NCBI RefSeq assembly: GCF_050624435.1
Contig: NC_134535.1
Span: 124,855,731 to 124,919,730 of the forward strand
DNA from: Tenrec ecaudatus
Taxonomy: Eukaryota; Chordata; Mammalia; Afrosoricida; Tenrecidae
Reading direction: 5' to 3'
DNA: 64,000 nucleotides
Positions 8,786 through 19,791 of the stretch are shown here, one piece after another. Made by a program: the position numbers and the translations under genes. The notes under the pieces are model-generated. The model was not told the origin of the DNA. It did no database searches and worked only from the letters and a program-made list of their open reading frames with translations. Position 1 is the first letter of the stretch. The number at the start of each line of letters is the position of its first letter.

Positions 8786-9340
8786 CCCCATGCCCATCCG
8801 GGCAGTGACCGCGTGACTTCCTATTTTGTAGGACTTCTTGCTTTAGAACACCCTTGCCTTGACAACCTGGTTTTCCTTGATCCTACTGTATGGAGGGGCG
8901 GGGAGGGGGGGCTTGGGGAACAGGGTGAAGATTGTGGTTTCTATTTAACCAAAGATTCGATAAGATGATGGTTTACCTTGGTTACTCTGCACAGCATGAT
9001 AAGCCATGTCCCTGCCTATAAATAACTATATAGAATACTACCTTGAATGGCCTTAGGATCTAGCCTCAATAATAGTACCTAAAAGTAGAAAGATGTGTGA
9101 CGAAGGGTTATTTGCAGTGTACAGGACTTGGGAGTCTTACTAGACAATTTAGGGGTGGGGGAAGGTTAAGTCATAATGCGCTTCTTTGATTTCCTCTACC
9201 CTTCTGCTCTGTTTTAATTATAAACCTTTGTTTGTTTCTTCTTTGTATTTCGCTGCATCATGGTAACAACAGTACCAACATCACTGGCTGACTTACAAAT
9301 ATTGGTGCACACAAATAAAAAGAATATCCACTTTTCCATT
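8786..9340 (+). other. NANOG 3' UTR (predicted)
   Basis: About 550 bp from the stop codon to the poly(A) signal, free of recognised SINEs. A G-run (8893-8911) is present. The end point is predicted, not observed. Confidence 0.65.
9314..9319 (+). terminator. NANOG polyadenylation signal
   Basis: AATAAA, the first canonical hexamer after the stop codon, followed within 40 bp by a GT/T-rich stretch (CTTTTCC and GCTGTGTCTG). Confidence 0.7.
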
Positions 9341-9514
9341 ACAGCTGTGTCTGCCTCATAATTTTACTCAAGTAAAAATCTACTGAGCAAGAATGATTTG
9401 CTTTTTATTTGAAGTAGAAGCCTATTCTGGAATTTACATTTTCTATTTACTCTATCATAGATGTCTTTCTGTTGTTTCATAGCTCATTCTCCACTGCTTT
9501 GTAGTGGTAGGGGG

Positions 9515-9655
9515 TAGTTTGATGGTTAAGTGTTTGAATGGTAACTGGCTCTGGGACCTGGTGAACTTGTGTGCCAAGGAAACAAGTCCTTAATGCTTCC
9601 TCATCCAATAGGCTTGCTAGGAGGTGAGTGGCTTGGACCATAAACAGCTGTCATA
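9515..9655 (+). repeat. Possible MIR remnant
   Basis: 'gatggttaagtgtttgaatggtaactggctctgggacctgg' follows the order of the MIR tRNA-related head and core, but is strongly diverged. Confidence 0.4.
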
Positions 9656-9659
9656 TAGC

Positions 9660-10910
9660 GGCAGGTGTACCACAGCATTTCCCTCTCAGTAGACATTTAG
9701 GTGGTTTCCTGGCTCAGATCTCTCTGCCCCTAATAAATAGTAACTAGTTACATCCTTGCTTTTAAAGTTAGATTTGTTTCAGTGGCTGTATGAGCCGCAC
9801 CAAAAATGATTTTAAAAAACACAAAAGGAATAGTATCCTACTCCCACAGTGAAAGGATAGTTACGGATCAATCACGCAGCCAGCGATGCTTGGATAAACG
9901 GAAAGAATATTTCAAGTGAGGATGCCGATCAAGATGCAAAAGGGAAACATCTTACATTATATTGTTTTTGTCACTTAAAATTTATATATCATTACATATC
10001 AACATATTTAAATCATCTTTGATTTTTAGTGTATAGTCCATTCATTACTGATGTGTCCTTACATATGTAGCAGTAGCAGTGTTAACAGAAGCAAAGAGAA
10101 AACCAATAAGCCTACTCCCAAAAGGTTTTAATATGATGTTCTTTAAATGTCCAAACACAAAAACGTCCTATTTCAAAGAACATACAAGGGAGCAAAAATG
10201 ACACATTCCTATATTTAGATGTACCATAAATTTGCTTTCTATGATATTGTATACTCCTAATATTTCACTCTCAGACATTGCGGATGGTATCTTTTACATT
10301 CTTCTTAGTGCATAAAAGGTTTAATATTTTTATTAAAATTTTAAAACTCAAACAAATGTGAGATGTTTTTAAAATGGGCACAGGTTTCCATAAGCAAAAT
10401 GGGAATTTTCTATTGGTTTTGGACGGGCTATTCCTGTGTATCTGTCATTCCACTATTTAATGAGAGCTTGGCACCGACTTCAGATCTTAATCGTGTTGTT
10501 TTAAGACATAAGGTATAACTTGGTGTGTGTGAGTGAGAGAGCTTTATTATATCAAGAAGTAATAATACAGGAAGCAAAGATTCCAGTCCAGATCAAGTCC
10601 GGATGTTCACCACTAGTCCATAAGAAGTCCCTCTTCAGATTCATGCAGCTGCATGCAATGATGCAAAGTGATCACAAAGCACATGGTGGTGGATGATTCT
10701 CCAGGTGGGGTCAGCAGGAATGTGAGGGCAGAGAGAATGGCCCCCTCCGGAGATAACTTTTTAATGAAGCTTTTCATTGTTCATTAAGTGAAGGTAAAAT
10801 GCATAAAAAGATTACTAAAGTAAAACACACCCTACTGCCATAGTCAAAGGCAGCTTCGGCATCCCTAGGAGGGTGTGGGGGGACGGGTTGGGGTTGTCTC
10901 CCAAGAGGCA
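9660..10910. other. Downstream flank, nothing recognised
   Basis: AT-rich, no open frame above 60 codons. The part at 10530-10750 has a GT/GA-rich start and many short non-repetitive blocks that could be an old LTR, but I cannot name it. Confidence 0.45.
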
Positions 10911-10914
10911 CTGG

Positions 10915-11065
10915 TGACATAGATAATAGCTCACTGCCACCCAGCTTCCGAGACTGACTTTACAGGAGTAGAAAGCCCAGTCTCCCACTGGTCATTTCGA
11001 ACTATGGACCATGCTGATGGCAGATGAACGCTTTGCCGCTACACCAGCAGTGCTCCTAGCACGTG
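10915..11065 (-). repeat. AfroSINE, minus orientation
   Basis: 'cactgccacccagcttccgagactgac', 'tttacaggagtagaaagcccagtctcccac' and 'gctttgccgctacaccagcagtgctcct' follow the reverse-complement order of the family, ending with the tRNA-like head. Confidence 0.75.
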
Positions 11066-11129
11066 GGGGGGGGGGCAGAGGAAAAGACCCCAAAACACTA
11101 CTATGGAGCTGAGCCGTGCCAGACAGAAC

Positions 11130-11680
11130 CACGCCGGGAGGGTTGCCTGTTGGAAACACCTCTTCCTCTTCTTCCTCCCGGGATCGGCTTACGGTGGGAA
11201 TCACTACCCTGCACCTTAGCAGCCTCGTGCTTTACCCACAGCAACCCGGGCGGAAAGGCGCAGGAAAAATGAACCAATATGAACCCCTGCCACCGAGTAG
11301 ATGGCGACCGTCGTAGGGGTACGTGGAACTGCCCCCGCGGGTTTCTCTACGGCTGGAGAAAGCCTCGTCTTTCGCCCGAGCAGCTGCCGGTGGGGAACGG
11401 ACCAGGGTCTTCGGAAGATCGCAGTGTAGGTTTAACGGCCAACAGGAAACTTACGGCACCTCGCTCTTGGGGTAAAGGACAGATTGATTCCCCCAAAACC
11501 TGCGGTCTGCAGGGGGGGCGGGGGGACGGGCTGGGACCTGAAGCCCAAGGTAAAGGACCCAGGGCCGCCAGACGGACAGGGAAAAGGGGGAGGGCTTCAG
11601 CAAACACGGTACCCTCCCGGGGGGGGGGGCGGGGGGGATAGGACCTGTTGGCTTAGCCGGCAGCCAGAGGTGAGGGGAAT
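11130..11680. promoter_or_regulatory. CpG-rich island 2-3 kb downstream of NANOG
   Basis: GC-rich sequence with about 18 CpGs in 11281-11470 alone, and G-runs of 7-10 (around 11510-11530 and 11620-11637) able to form G-quadruplexes. Most of the window is strongly CpG-depleted. No start codon or splice signal identifies a gene here, and frames on both strands (11279-11641, 11347-11607) only reflect base composition. It could be a promoter, an enhancer with low germline methylation, or only a GC-rich transposon cluster. Confidence 0.5.
11275..11420 (-). repeat. CpG-retaining AfroSINE, minus orientation
   Basis: 'cgagtagatggcgaccgtcgtaggggtacgtgg', 'ctggagaaagcctcgtctttcgcccg' and 'agcagctgccggtgg' follow the reverse-complement order of the family. 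Unlike other copies in the window it keeps CpGs. Confidence 0.7.
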
Positions 11681-12094
11681 TTGTGAAAGAAAGAAGCAAA
11701 TTGGGGCAGACAAAAGCTTCTGGCACAGGAAGTTAGGTCAAGGGAGAAAGCGAAAGGTAGGCATTTGCATAGGTGCCTTGGTGTGAAGTCCAAGCGAACC
11801 CCCATTGAAAGCAGCCGCTGGTGGTCAGCCTCCTGGCTTAAGCCCCTCTTGGCTAAACTCGGATCCCAGAAATGTCCCTGAGCAGCGGAAAGGTTAAGGG
11901 TCTGGAAAATTACTACGATGCCATGATACCGCCAACTATACGACCAGATGCTTTTTGAAAAAAACAGAAAAGCTCAAACCCTGTTTATACGCCATGGAGC
12001 AAAGCTGGCAGGGTCCCCAGCGAGTGACCACTGCGAGTGTCTGATAATGAGGGGTTAGGAGTAAGAGGAAGTTTCCGACTTCAGGACGACTGAG
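11681..12094. other. Intergenic, nothing recognised
   Basis: Mixed composition. No open frame of interest and no repeat I can name. Confidence 0.4.
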
Positions 12095-12160
12095 TCTCAG
12101 AAATCCTGTAGGCTCGCTGTGAGTCGGAATCAACTCCATGGCAGTGAGCTTGGGTTCTTG
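12095..12160 (+). repeat. AfroSINE/RTE 3' tail fragment
   Basis: 'gtgagtcggaatcaactccatggcagtgagcttggg' is the tail shared by AfroSINE and the BovB/RTE LINE believed to mobilise it. Confidence 0.75.
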
Positions 12161-12182
12161 GTTTGGGGGATAAGAAAGATAT

Positions 12183-12222
12183 TATCAGATACATATCTTA
12201 AATCAAGTATATGTATCTGATA
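12183..12222. repeat. Perfect 14-bp AT-rich inverted repeat
   Basis: 12183-12196 and 12209-12222 are exact reverse complements (core ATCAGATACATA / TATGTATCTGAT) with a 12-base loop, inside a TATC/GATA-rich stretch. Confidence 0.85.
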
Positions 12223-12394
12223 TATCTTTAGATAAAGACATGTCAGATATATCGATATAAAATGTAGTCAGAATTAATGAAGACTTAACTGTTTCTTGCT
12301 CCTGCTCTGTACACATGTGCTCTCCTGATTTAAATCAGTCAACCTTAGAAGTTTCTATCATCTATATTGAACACTTCTGATAAACCAGGAAAAA

Positions 12395-12530
12395 TAAGCT
12401 CACCGCCACAAGGTCAATGTTGACTCACAGCGACCCTCTTTGGGACTAACTGTTCAGGGGAGTAGAAAGCCCCGTCTTTCTCCGGAAGAGCTACTGGGGG
12501 ATTGCAGCATCCCTTATGGGTCGTAGAAAT
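12395..12530 (-). repeat. AfroSINE fragment, minus orientation
   Basis: 'ctcaccgccacaaggtcaatgttgactcacagcgaccct' and 'gagtagaaagccccgtctttctccggaagagctactggggg' in reverse-complement order; the tRNA head is missing. Confidence 0.75.
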
Positions 12531-12739
12531 TCCATTTCCCCCCATCTCTTCCAGCTAAGAAAACATTCTCAGTACATCATATACACATTGCACCAAATTA
12601 GCCATTCAATTGTCCTTTCTTGCAACTCTCAAGTCTGCTGAACCCTTAGCCTTTGCTGGATCATGGGTCTCATACCTTTAGCTTCACAGCCTTCTTCAGC
12701 TTCCCAATTCTACTACATCTGTTAGGTAGCTAGACTTAG

Positions 12740-13190
12740 TGGTTGTCCTTCTACAAGCTAAGGCCTCCCTTCCCCCTTTACAAGAAGTTGGAAGCCATCA
12801 AGGCCAGAGGGCACGCACACATTCAGACCCAGAAGCCAGGAAGCCCCAATCTAGGCCAGATGGGCTTAATTCAGCCAATGGGGCCAACCAGTACCATCAA
12901 CATGCCTCCCAGCAGAAAGCCCCAAAAGGCTGAAACTTCAAATGCAGTCCCCTCTCTTTCCCAGCTGCTCCTCTGGCCTCCAGGCTGCATGTCTCCACTG
13001 TGTGGGTGTGAAGTGGTGTGGGTGTGAAGTGCCCTGAGGGGGCCCTCTTTGCTATAAAACCTGAAACTGCTTCCCTCCTTTATAAAAACCCACTTAAATC
13101 ACAAACCAGGCTTCAACTTGAATTCTTTTTCCTGGGAAACCAAGGACAGAGGAATCTAGTACATCTTCCACACTGTGCCAGGGGCTGGAG
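12740..13190 (+). mobile_element. Solo LTR, family B copy 1
   Basis: Shares an ordered series of blocks with 47205-47755: 'aattcagccaatgggg', 'catgcctcc', 'aaaaggc', 'cacttaaatcacaaaccaggctt', 'gaattcttt' and 'ccaaggacagagg'. The layout (CCAAT-like box, then TATA-like TATAAAA near 13054, then a late conserved block) is that of an LTR, with the TATA box giving + orientation. No retroviral interior flanks it. Ends are approximate and the class is unknown. Confidence 0.55.
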
Positions 13191-13234
13191 ATTCCTTTCA
13201 CAGCACCATTTCCTGATTTATTCTATCACTCATT

Positions 13235-13345
13235 GTTAGGTGCCATCTACTTGGTTGTGACTCATAGCAACCCTATGTACACACAACAGAAGAGAAGCTG
13301 CCCCATCCTCACAATCCTTGTGATGTTTGAGCACATTGTTACCAC
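13235..13345 (-). repeat. BovB/RTE LINE 3' end, minus orientation
   Basis: 'gttaggtgccatctacttggttgtgactcatagcaaccctatgtac', then 'tgccccatcctcacaatccttgtgatg', resemble the reverse complement of the Afrotherian BovB/RTE tail. Confidence 0.65.
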
Positions 13346-13544
13346 TAAAAGGCAGTTTTAAAATGGTACCTTCTATCACCACAGATTCTACCCGCTAAAG
13401 GCAAAAAGGGTCTTGTTTCAAGTGTAATCTACAGTGGTGTCATCAAGGAGAAATGGTTAATATTAACCACATCAATAGTTCTTGACTCGTCTTCTGCTGT
13501 TTGTGTCTTCTGAAAGAACACAGCAAAAACAGAGCCAGAGCCAC

Positions 13545-13925
13545 AGAGTGGTGCCAAACCTCACTGCCATTGATCGATTCAATTCATTCCAACTGGTCAT
13601 CACCCGTTAGGGCCGAGTAGAATTGACCCCGTGGGGTTCCCACACTGTATATCTTTACAGGAGTACAAAGCCTCGTCTTTCTTCCAAGAGCGGTTAGTGG
13701 TTTCAAACTGTTGACCTGGTGGCTATCAGCCCAAACTACTGATCTTGTAGTTAATAGCCCCAAACATAACCCACTATACTTTCAGAGCTCTACTGGAATC
13801 CTTTATGGGGCTGAAAGCCTGTATCTCTCCCTCAGAGCCACCGGTGGATTTGATCCGCCAACCTTGAAGTTAGCAAATCCAAAGCTTACTGGAGCTCACT
13901 GTCAGGACTCCTAAAGAATACAACA
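13545..13925 (-). repeat. Two AfroSINE copies, minus orientation
   Basis: The first (13545-13780) has 'ctcactgccattgatcgattcaattcattcc', 'tttacaggagtacaaagcctcgtctttcttcc' and 'gcggttagtggtttcaaactg'. A second head fragment (13785-13925) repeats the arm with 'cagagccaccggtggatttgatccgccaacc'. They lie side by side or nested. Confidence 0.7.
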
Positions 13926-14344
13926 GTGTAGAGGCCCCAATAAAATAATTTTTTAAGTCTAAAAAATAAAACAGTGAAAAAACAAGTAAGGTCCAACTTG
14001 GAACAAATACCTTTGAGAGTACTTTATATTCATGCAGCATACACGGGAAACATTTATAACTTTTATTTCTCTTGAAAAACAGAAGCTCCTGAAATTTAAG
14101 TACCACATCCAATGCTATTTTATTGCCTTTATAGTCTCAGTTAAAACTAACCATTGTCTCCAACAAGAACTTGTCCCATTCATAACAGTTCTACTCTGTT
14201 AAATGCAGTCATGATACGTTGGAATTGAGTTATTCACATTTAACAGTTATTTAAAACAGAAAAACAGAAACTACAGCATCTACTTTCTGTCTATGCCACA
14301 CTATGGTAACAAATCAAATTAAAATCACCAGTGACTTCAAAATG

Positions 14345-14470
14345 AATCCTTCCTTCCTTCATTCATTCCTTCAACAGATCTGTCTTACTACTTACTAAAT
14401 ATTAAATATTTTGCAAGGAGTTTGCTAGATTGTATGACTAAGGGATACAATGCCTATCTTACTAGAAATA
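14345..14470 (-). repeat. L2 LINE 3' end, minus orientation
   Basis: 'ccttccttcattcattccttcaacag' followed by diverged core matches the reverse complement of the L2 end. Confidence 0.5.
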
Positions 14471-14799
14471 AAGCAAATAGTTACATTCTTTGGTCTTTAC
14501 ATATTACCCTACTTGACCCTTATTAAACTAATAATGTATGTAGCATATATATGCCCAGACTCGGATAATTTCTTCATGTATCACCAGGCTTAATTTTTAG
14601 GAATCAAGTTATTTTTATACCGCTATAAAAGTTAAGTCATGAGCAACAACTTCCCAAAGGACTCCCATCTATGAAGAAATAATTTCTAGATGTAATTAGT
14701 CCTCTATAAGAACATCCCTCCATTTTGGAGTCGTGACAACACTTCCATTGATAGAACATTAATTTCTGATTACACTACACCTTTTTTAAAAAATAGCCG

Positions 14800-15499
14800 T
14801 AGGATGCCTCTGCGATCTTCACCCTGCAGCCTTTTTGCAGGCTTCTCTTCTGCTGTCAAAGGAGCCCTGCTGGTGTAGGGACACTGTCCATTAATATGGC
14901 GCCCCTCATGGAGCCCCTCTAGCCGCTGCCTAGGATTACCATCACATTTTGGAGGGCGTTATCTGCTAGGCTAATAGATAAGATTAAGGTGGGATTAGGT
15001 CTTCACCTTAGTGGAGGGTGTGAACCAAATCACACCCTTTCTTTTCTTTTGGGTATGGTTTGCTGAAAGACAAAAACCACACCTCAAAACCATCCTCTGC
15101 GTGTAAGAGCCATGGTTCAAATACAGAGGATAGGGGCAAAGCACCATTAGTTGAACACGCCAAGAAGTGCCAGAGCAAGTTCAAGAAGTTGAGCAGAAGC
15201 CAAGGCCAGAGGCACCAGAGGCTGTGGCATGTGTATCATGGGAAAGATCAAAGGAGCCAGGCTGAGACCAGAGATTTTGGCAGAGACCACTATAAAGGCA
15301 ATGGTGAAGCAGGGCTCTGGGCTGACTTCCCCAGAAGCAGAAGCCAGGGCACCCTGTGGGTTAGAGACTGAGGAGCAGAGAGGCTTGGCTGCTGGCTGAG
15401 GCTAGGTACTGATGTAGACCAATGAATGCATCTATCTCTACTGTTTACTGACCCTGATTGTGGTGACCTGTTAGCTTCCATAAGAACCCCCTTTAGTGA
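14800..15499. other. Unclassified repeat-like stretch
   Basis: A segment with 'taatagataagattaaggtgggattaggtcttcacctta' and 'gtgtgaaccaaatcacaccctttcttttctttt' leads into a purine-rich part with a 103-codon + strand frame (15060-15371) rich in K, S and Q. Composition suggests a LINE 5' UTR or LTR rather than a gene. No identification. Confidence 0.35.
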
Positions 15500-15755
15500 A
15501 GGGCGACGCCGGACAGTGCAAGATATGACAAAATAATAATTTGTAAACTATCAAGGCTTCATGAGAGAGGGGAGAGCGGGGAGGGAGGGGAAAAGATGAG
15601 GAGCTGATAACAGGGGCTTAGGTGGAGAGCAAATGTTTTGAGAATGATGAGGGCAATGAATGTGCAAATGTGCTTTATACAATTGATGTGTGTATGGATT
15701 GTGATAAGAGTTGTATGAGCCCCTAATAACATGATTTTTAAAAAAAGAACCCCCT
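15500..15755 (+). mobile_element. Afrotherian L1-type LINE 3' end
   Basis: Shows the family layout: 'gacgccggacagtgcaagatatgacaaaataataat', a G-rich polypurine tract (15564-15595, typical of L1 3' UTRs), 'gagctgataacaggggctta', 'ttttgagaatgatgagggcaatgaatgtgcaaatgtgctt', then 'gataagagttgtatgagcccctaataacatg' and an A-rich tail. The polypurine tract is why I call it L1; a different LINE family is possible. Confidence 0.7.
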
Positions 15756-15984
15756 TTAATTGTGCGTATTGCCTGTGAGCTCTATGTGACCATTGCATTG
15801 AATTATGGAACGAAGCATCGTAGGGGACTGTTGCAGGGAGAACACTGGTATCAGTATAGGTTAAAATAATAAGAAAGAGAGAGAGAGATGGGGACTGGAG
15901 TCATGCCTGGCCTCTGCCTCATGGCAATAAGGAAGCCAGAGGAGATCAGGTAGGGTCACCCCCACAAGACTTCCTGCAGGGTCG

Positions 15985-16165
15985 TGCGTTAAGGTTTGGG
16001 CTGCTCACCCTAACGAAGGTTCCCATGCAACTGTCGCTCTAGTGGGAGAAAGGGCCTGTCTGCTTTTGTCCTCAAGAACCTCGTGCGAGGACCAGTTTCA
16101 CGCTGCCTCTTGGGGTCGCGGTGCGCCCAAACAAGGATCAACTTGTGACAGTGTGCTGTGTGTCC
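15985..16165 (+). repeat. AfroSINE
   Basis: 'gtgcgttaaggtttgggctgctcacc', 'tcgctctagtgggagaaagggcctgtctgcttttgtcc' and 'cttggggtcgcggtgcgcc' give near-full-length order from tRNA-like head towards the tail. Confidence 0.65.
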
Positions 16166-16436
16166 GTCAACTGGACAAAGAGGGGTACTTTCCCGGAGCC
16201 CACCCAACAGTCAACCCAATGTGCCACCAGGACTCTCCAGGCACTCGGTAAATATTAACTCACAGTTATCGCCATGCAAATTTCACTGACAGCTCAGAAC
16301 CAAGAGTAAATCCATGCGCTCCCTCTCGCTCTTGCTTCTATCAGAATGTGCTCTGTCAAGCTGATGCTGATTCATCTCGACCCTATAGAACAGAACAGGA
16401 TTGTCCCACAGGGAAAGTCTGCCACATCTTTTACAA

Positions 16437-16745
16437 ATTTTTTAATCATTTTATTGGGGCTCTTACAGCTTTTTTTTTGCTCTTACAGCTCTTATAACAT
16501 TCCGTGCATCGGATGTATCAAGCGCCTTTGTACATATGTGTCCATCATCATTTTCAAAACATTTTCTTTCTACTGGAGCCCTTAGTGTAAGCTCGCTTCC
16601 CCTCCCTCCCCCATCCTTCCACTCTCATGAATCCGTGTTGGTTATATATTGTTATTATTCTTTCATATCATACACTGTCTGTCCATTGTCTCCCTTCACC
16701 CACATTCTCTTTGCCACGTCTTCCTCTCTGCCTGTTGCAGTCATT
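16437..16745 (-). mobile_element. Afrotherian L1-type LINE 3' end, minus orientation
   Basis: Reverse-complement order of the family at 15500-15755: 'aatcattttattggggctcttacagct', 'cattttcaaaacattttctttc', 'ttcactctcatgaatcc' and 'cattgtctcccttcacccac'. A short AfroSINE-like piece abuts at 16345-16436. Confidence 0.7.
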
Positions 16746-16934
16746 TGATCAGCAGTCAAGCTTTTAGGCACTAACCCAGCAGGCTTCCTCCATGTAACAG
16801 GGAAAATAAAATGCAAGTCTGCCTAGCTCACTCCCCAGAGCAAAAAATAAATCAAATGAATAGCTAGTATTTGCCTGTCATAGCATTCTTCCAGTATACT
16901 AAGGACAATGATCTCCGCCCCCCGCCCCTGTCTT

Positions 16935-18170
16935 CTTTTTTTTTAAAGAAAACCTAGGATCACTTTTATTAATGCACCGCCTCCAATTTGGAAGGAGTAA
17001 TCATGTCAATACAATAAACATCATCCAAGCCAATGAGAGGAACGGAGGTACCGGAGATGGTTTTCGGAGACATGACACATGAATACATTCAGAAAGAGGC
17101 GTATTCTTGAATTGCTTTCTTTTGTGTTTGTTTGTTTTTTGGTTTTTTTTTAACTGCTTTCTTATTTCATGCTGTTCACTAACCCCTTCCCTTCTTGATG
17201 CTGCCTGCTGTCTTGGGAATCACATGGGCTCTCATCTTCTCTTCAAAAGAGGAGACCTTGCCCATGTCCAGGGTCTTCTCCAGCCCCCCTTTATTCCCCA
17301 GTATGAATGGGGTGGAGAAAAAGGGGCAGTCCTTTCCCTGCAACTTCACAAAGGAGCATCCAAAAGCCCCTTCCTTTCATTATTGCATCCACAGCGGGAA
17401 GACCTACCAGGAACCGGTGGCACATCCTGCTCCAGCTTTCTCCTTGACCGTCTCTGTGCTGGCCTCCTGGAATTGCCCAGTGAGGGCTGTCAGCTGGTCC
17501 TGGGAGACGTCCACTTTGGGGAGTACACGGAGAGAGCAAGGGGATAACAATGGTCTCCCCAGAGTGGCCACCGATGATAGGACCGTTGACCCCATGTGGT
17601 GGACCCAAAGCCTTCACTTCCACAGCAGAGGTGTTGGCCCTGGCAATGTCCAGGGTCTTCCTACCAAAGACTTTCTTGGCATTGGAGGTGTGCATGAAAT
17701 CGTCCGCTACTATCCGGCTGGTGGATTTGCGATGATGGAAAAATTGTGGCCTCAGGACGATGCCAAGCACGGGCAGCAGCCAGTGTGGCCATGATTGGGG
17801 CATTCCTTCCTTCATTGTGCCTGGCTTTTGTGGCACTCCCACCCCACTGGAATAAGTGGTACAGCGAAGGTAGGGCGACATCTGTTCCAGTCAGAGATAG
17901 CCTTTCACGTTTGCTATGGCTTCCATGTGGCTCAAATAAGAGGCTACTCTCAATGTATGAGTAGTACTGCCAAAGGCCTAGTCTAATGGCGAGGTGAGAG
18001 GGGCTAGCCCCCTCACTCCTCCAGAAGCCCCCTGACACGGTGACTTTAGCTTCTCTATGGAGGTGCTGAAACTGCGGGAGTTGGAAGACCGGAGAGGCTG
18101 GAGAGCAGGGTTGTTGAGACTTGGACTGGTGGGAGAAGGAGCGGGAGGTGGGCTGGTAACTCAGACTCTC
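16935..18170 (-). pseudogene. Processed pseudogene of mitochondrial malate dehydrogenase MDH2
   Basis: MDH2 converts malate to oxaloacetate with NAD+ in the mitochondrial matrix. Read on the minus strand, pieces in three frames follow MDH2 order: the Rossmann region near the N-terminus (VTVSGG for VAVLGASGG), VIPAGVPQKPG with shifts around 17800, KKVFGRKTLDIARANT (native KIFGVTTLDIVRANT), [12 protein letters not shown], then [17 protein letters not shown] and the AGAG stretch, and the C-terminal part near 17180-17290. There are no introns, several frameshifts and stops, and a T-run (16936-16944) next to a minus-strand AATAAA (16965-16970). This marks a dead retrocopy made by LINE reverse transcription. 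No active-site function can remain. Confidence 0.88.
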
Positions 18171-18409
18171 TCCCCTAACCACAACGGTCTTTGCAGTCTT
18201 TAAAAAATGCAGATTCAGACGAATCATCACAAATGTTCAGAATCAGGATTCCTAGGTTTAGAAGCCAAGAAAATCCATTTTTAGCAAGTACTGGAGATAA
18301 TGTTTAAGCACACTACCAGAGAACCAGAGGCATAATAGATGAGATTCAAATTCCTTTTCATAACAAAAGAAAGTTCTATGGGAGTTATAGAATTATTTGT
18401 ATCAGTCTG

Positions 18410-18905
18410 CTTTTGACAATCAGAGAAGCAGCAATGAGACACCAAATGATTATTCCATTGGGCACACCTACTGCACAAAACCTCTTTAGAGTGCTCCAGA
18501 GCAGAGGGTCTTTTCTGTTGCCTCCTGTGCATGTGAAAGCCAGACAATGGGTAAAGAAGACTGCAGAAGAATGGAGGCATTTGAATTATGGTATTAGTGA
18601 AGAAGATGGAAGGCGCAATGGCCCGCCAGAGGAACAAACAGATCAGTCGTGGAAGAAGGCTCCTAAGAAGTGAAAAGGCAGGCATTTCATCTCATGTTCT
18701 TTGAACATGTCATCAGGATAAACTAGGCCCTGGAGAAGGAGCTCTAAGCCAAGGCAAACCCTCAAAGGGATGGATTGACACCGTGGGTGCAAAGGTAGGC
18801 TCCAACATGGCAACAGGTGTGGGAATGGTGTTGGCAAGGGTTTCATCCTGTTGTACACAGGGGTGCAGTGAGTCAGAGCTGACTTGAGGAGGCCTGAGAG
18901 CAACG
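18410..18905 (+). mobile_element. BovB/RTE LINE 3' end
   Basis: Contains 'tttcatctcatgttctttgaacatgtcatcaggataaac', 'ccctcaaagggatggattgacaccgtgg' and 'cctgttgtacacaggggtgcagtgagtcagagctgac'. These follow the 3' portion of Afrotherian BovB/RTE elements, ending in the tail shared with AfroSINE. Diverged and 5' truncated. Confidence 0.7.
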
Positions 18906-19334
18906 AGAGCTAATAAGCATTGCCTGAAATGTTTATGAAGAAAGTTGCAAAGTTCACTAACTAGCCTCAAAGGAGATGTGAATAAATAGTAAGCTCCTGA
19001 ATTAGAAGGCTCATTATTGTAGTGAAGTTACTATGTCTCTTAATTTCATGTATATGTTATTAAGGTATTTAACAATCTAATTCTAAAGTTAGTTATGATT
19101 ACTAAATAATTGGGGGGTGGGGGAAGGAGAATTGTCTTCTCTCTCAGATAATATCCTAAAACAAAGGGGGGTAGGACAGGAACCAGGCAAGCCATGGGAA
19201 GGATTGATAGGTTATTCTGATTGTTGACTGCAAACTTGATGATCTGATATGTAAACTCATACCTCTTTCACAATGAAAAAAATTTTAAGGAGAATTGCAA
19301 AAATTAAAGTCTACAAATGTTGCTTTAAAAATAA

Positions 19335-19749
19335 TCAATGAGCAGAAGCAACAAAGTCCACATGGAAGAACATACCAGCCTGTGTGATCGAGTGGTCCTG
19401 AAGGGATCAGTTATCAGGCATCAAAGAACAAAAAATCATATCATTGACTGCACACCTCCATGATAGGATCGCTGAAGACAAATGGGTGCATAAGTAAATG
19501 TGGTGAAGAAAGCTGATGGTGCCCGGCTATCAAAAGAGATAGTGTCTGGGGTCTTAAAGGCTTGAAGGTGAACAAGCGGCCATCTAGCTCAGAAGCAAAA
19601 AAGCCCACATGGAAGAAGCACACCGGCCAGTGCAATCACGAGGTGCCAAAGGGACCAGGTATAAGGCATCATGCAAAAAAAAAAAAAAAGAAGATATATG
19701 TGTTTATATGTATATATATGTATGTGTGTATATGTGTTGTGTATGTATG

Positions 19750-19791
<42 letters not shown>

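Noticed and set aside
11279-11786. Overlapping 100- to 120-codon frames in the CpG-rich island
   Set aside because: They occur on both strands and cross an AfroSINE; explained by GC content.
15060-15371. 103-codon + strand frame as a gene
   Set aside because: Low-complexity K/S/Q-rich content within repeat-like DNA, with no domain and no splice evidence.
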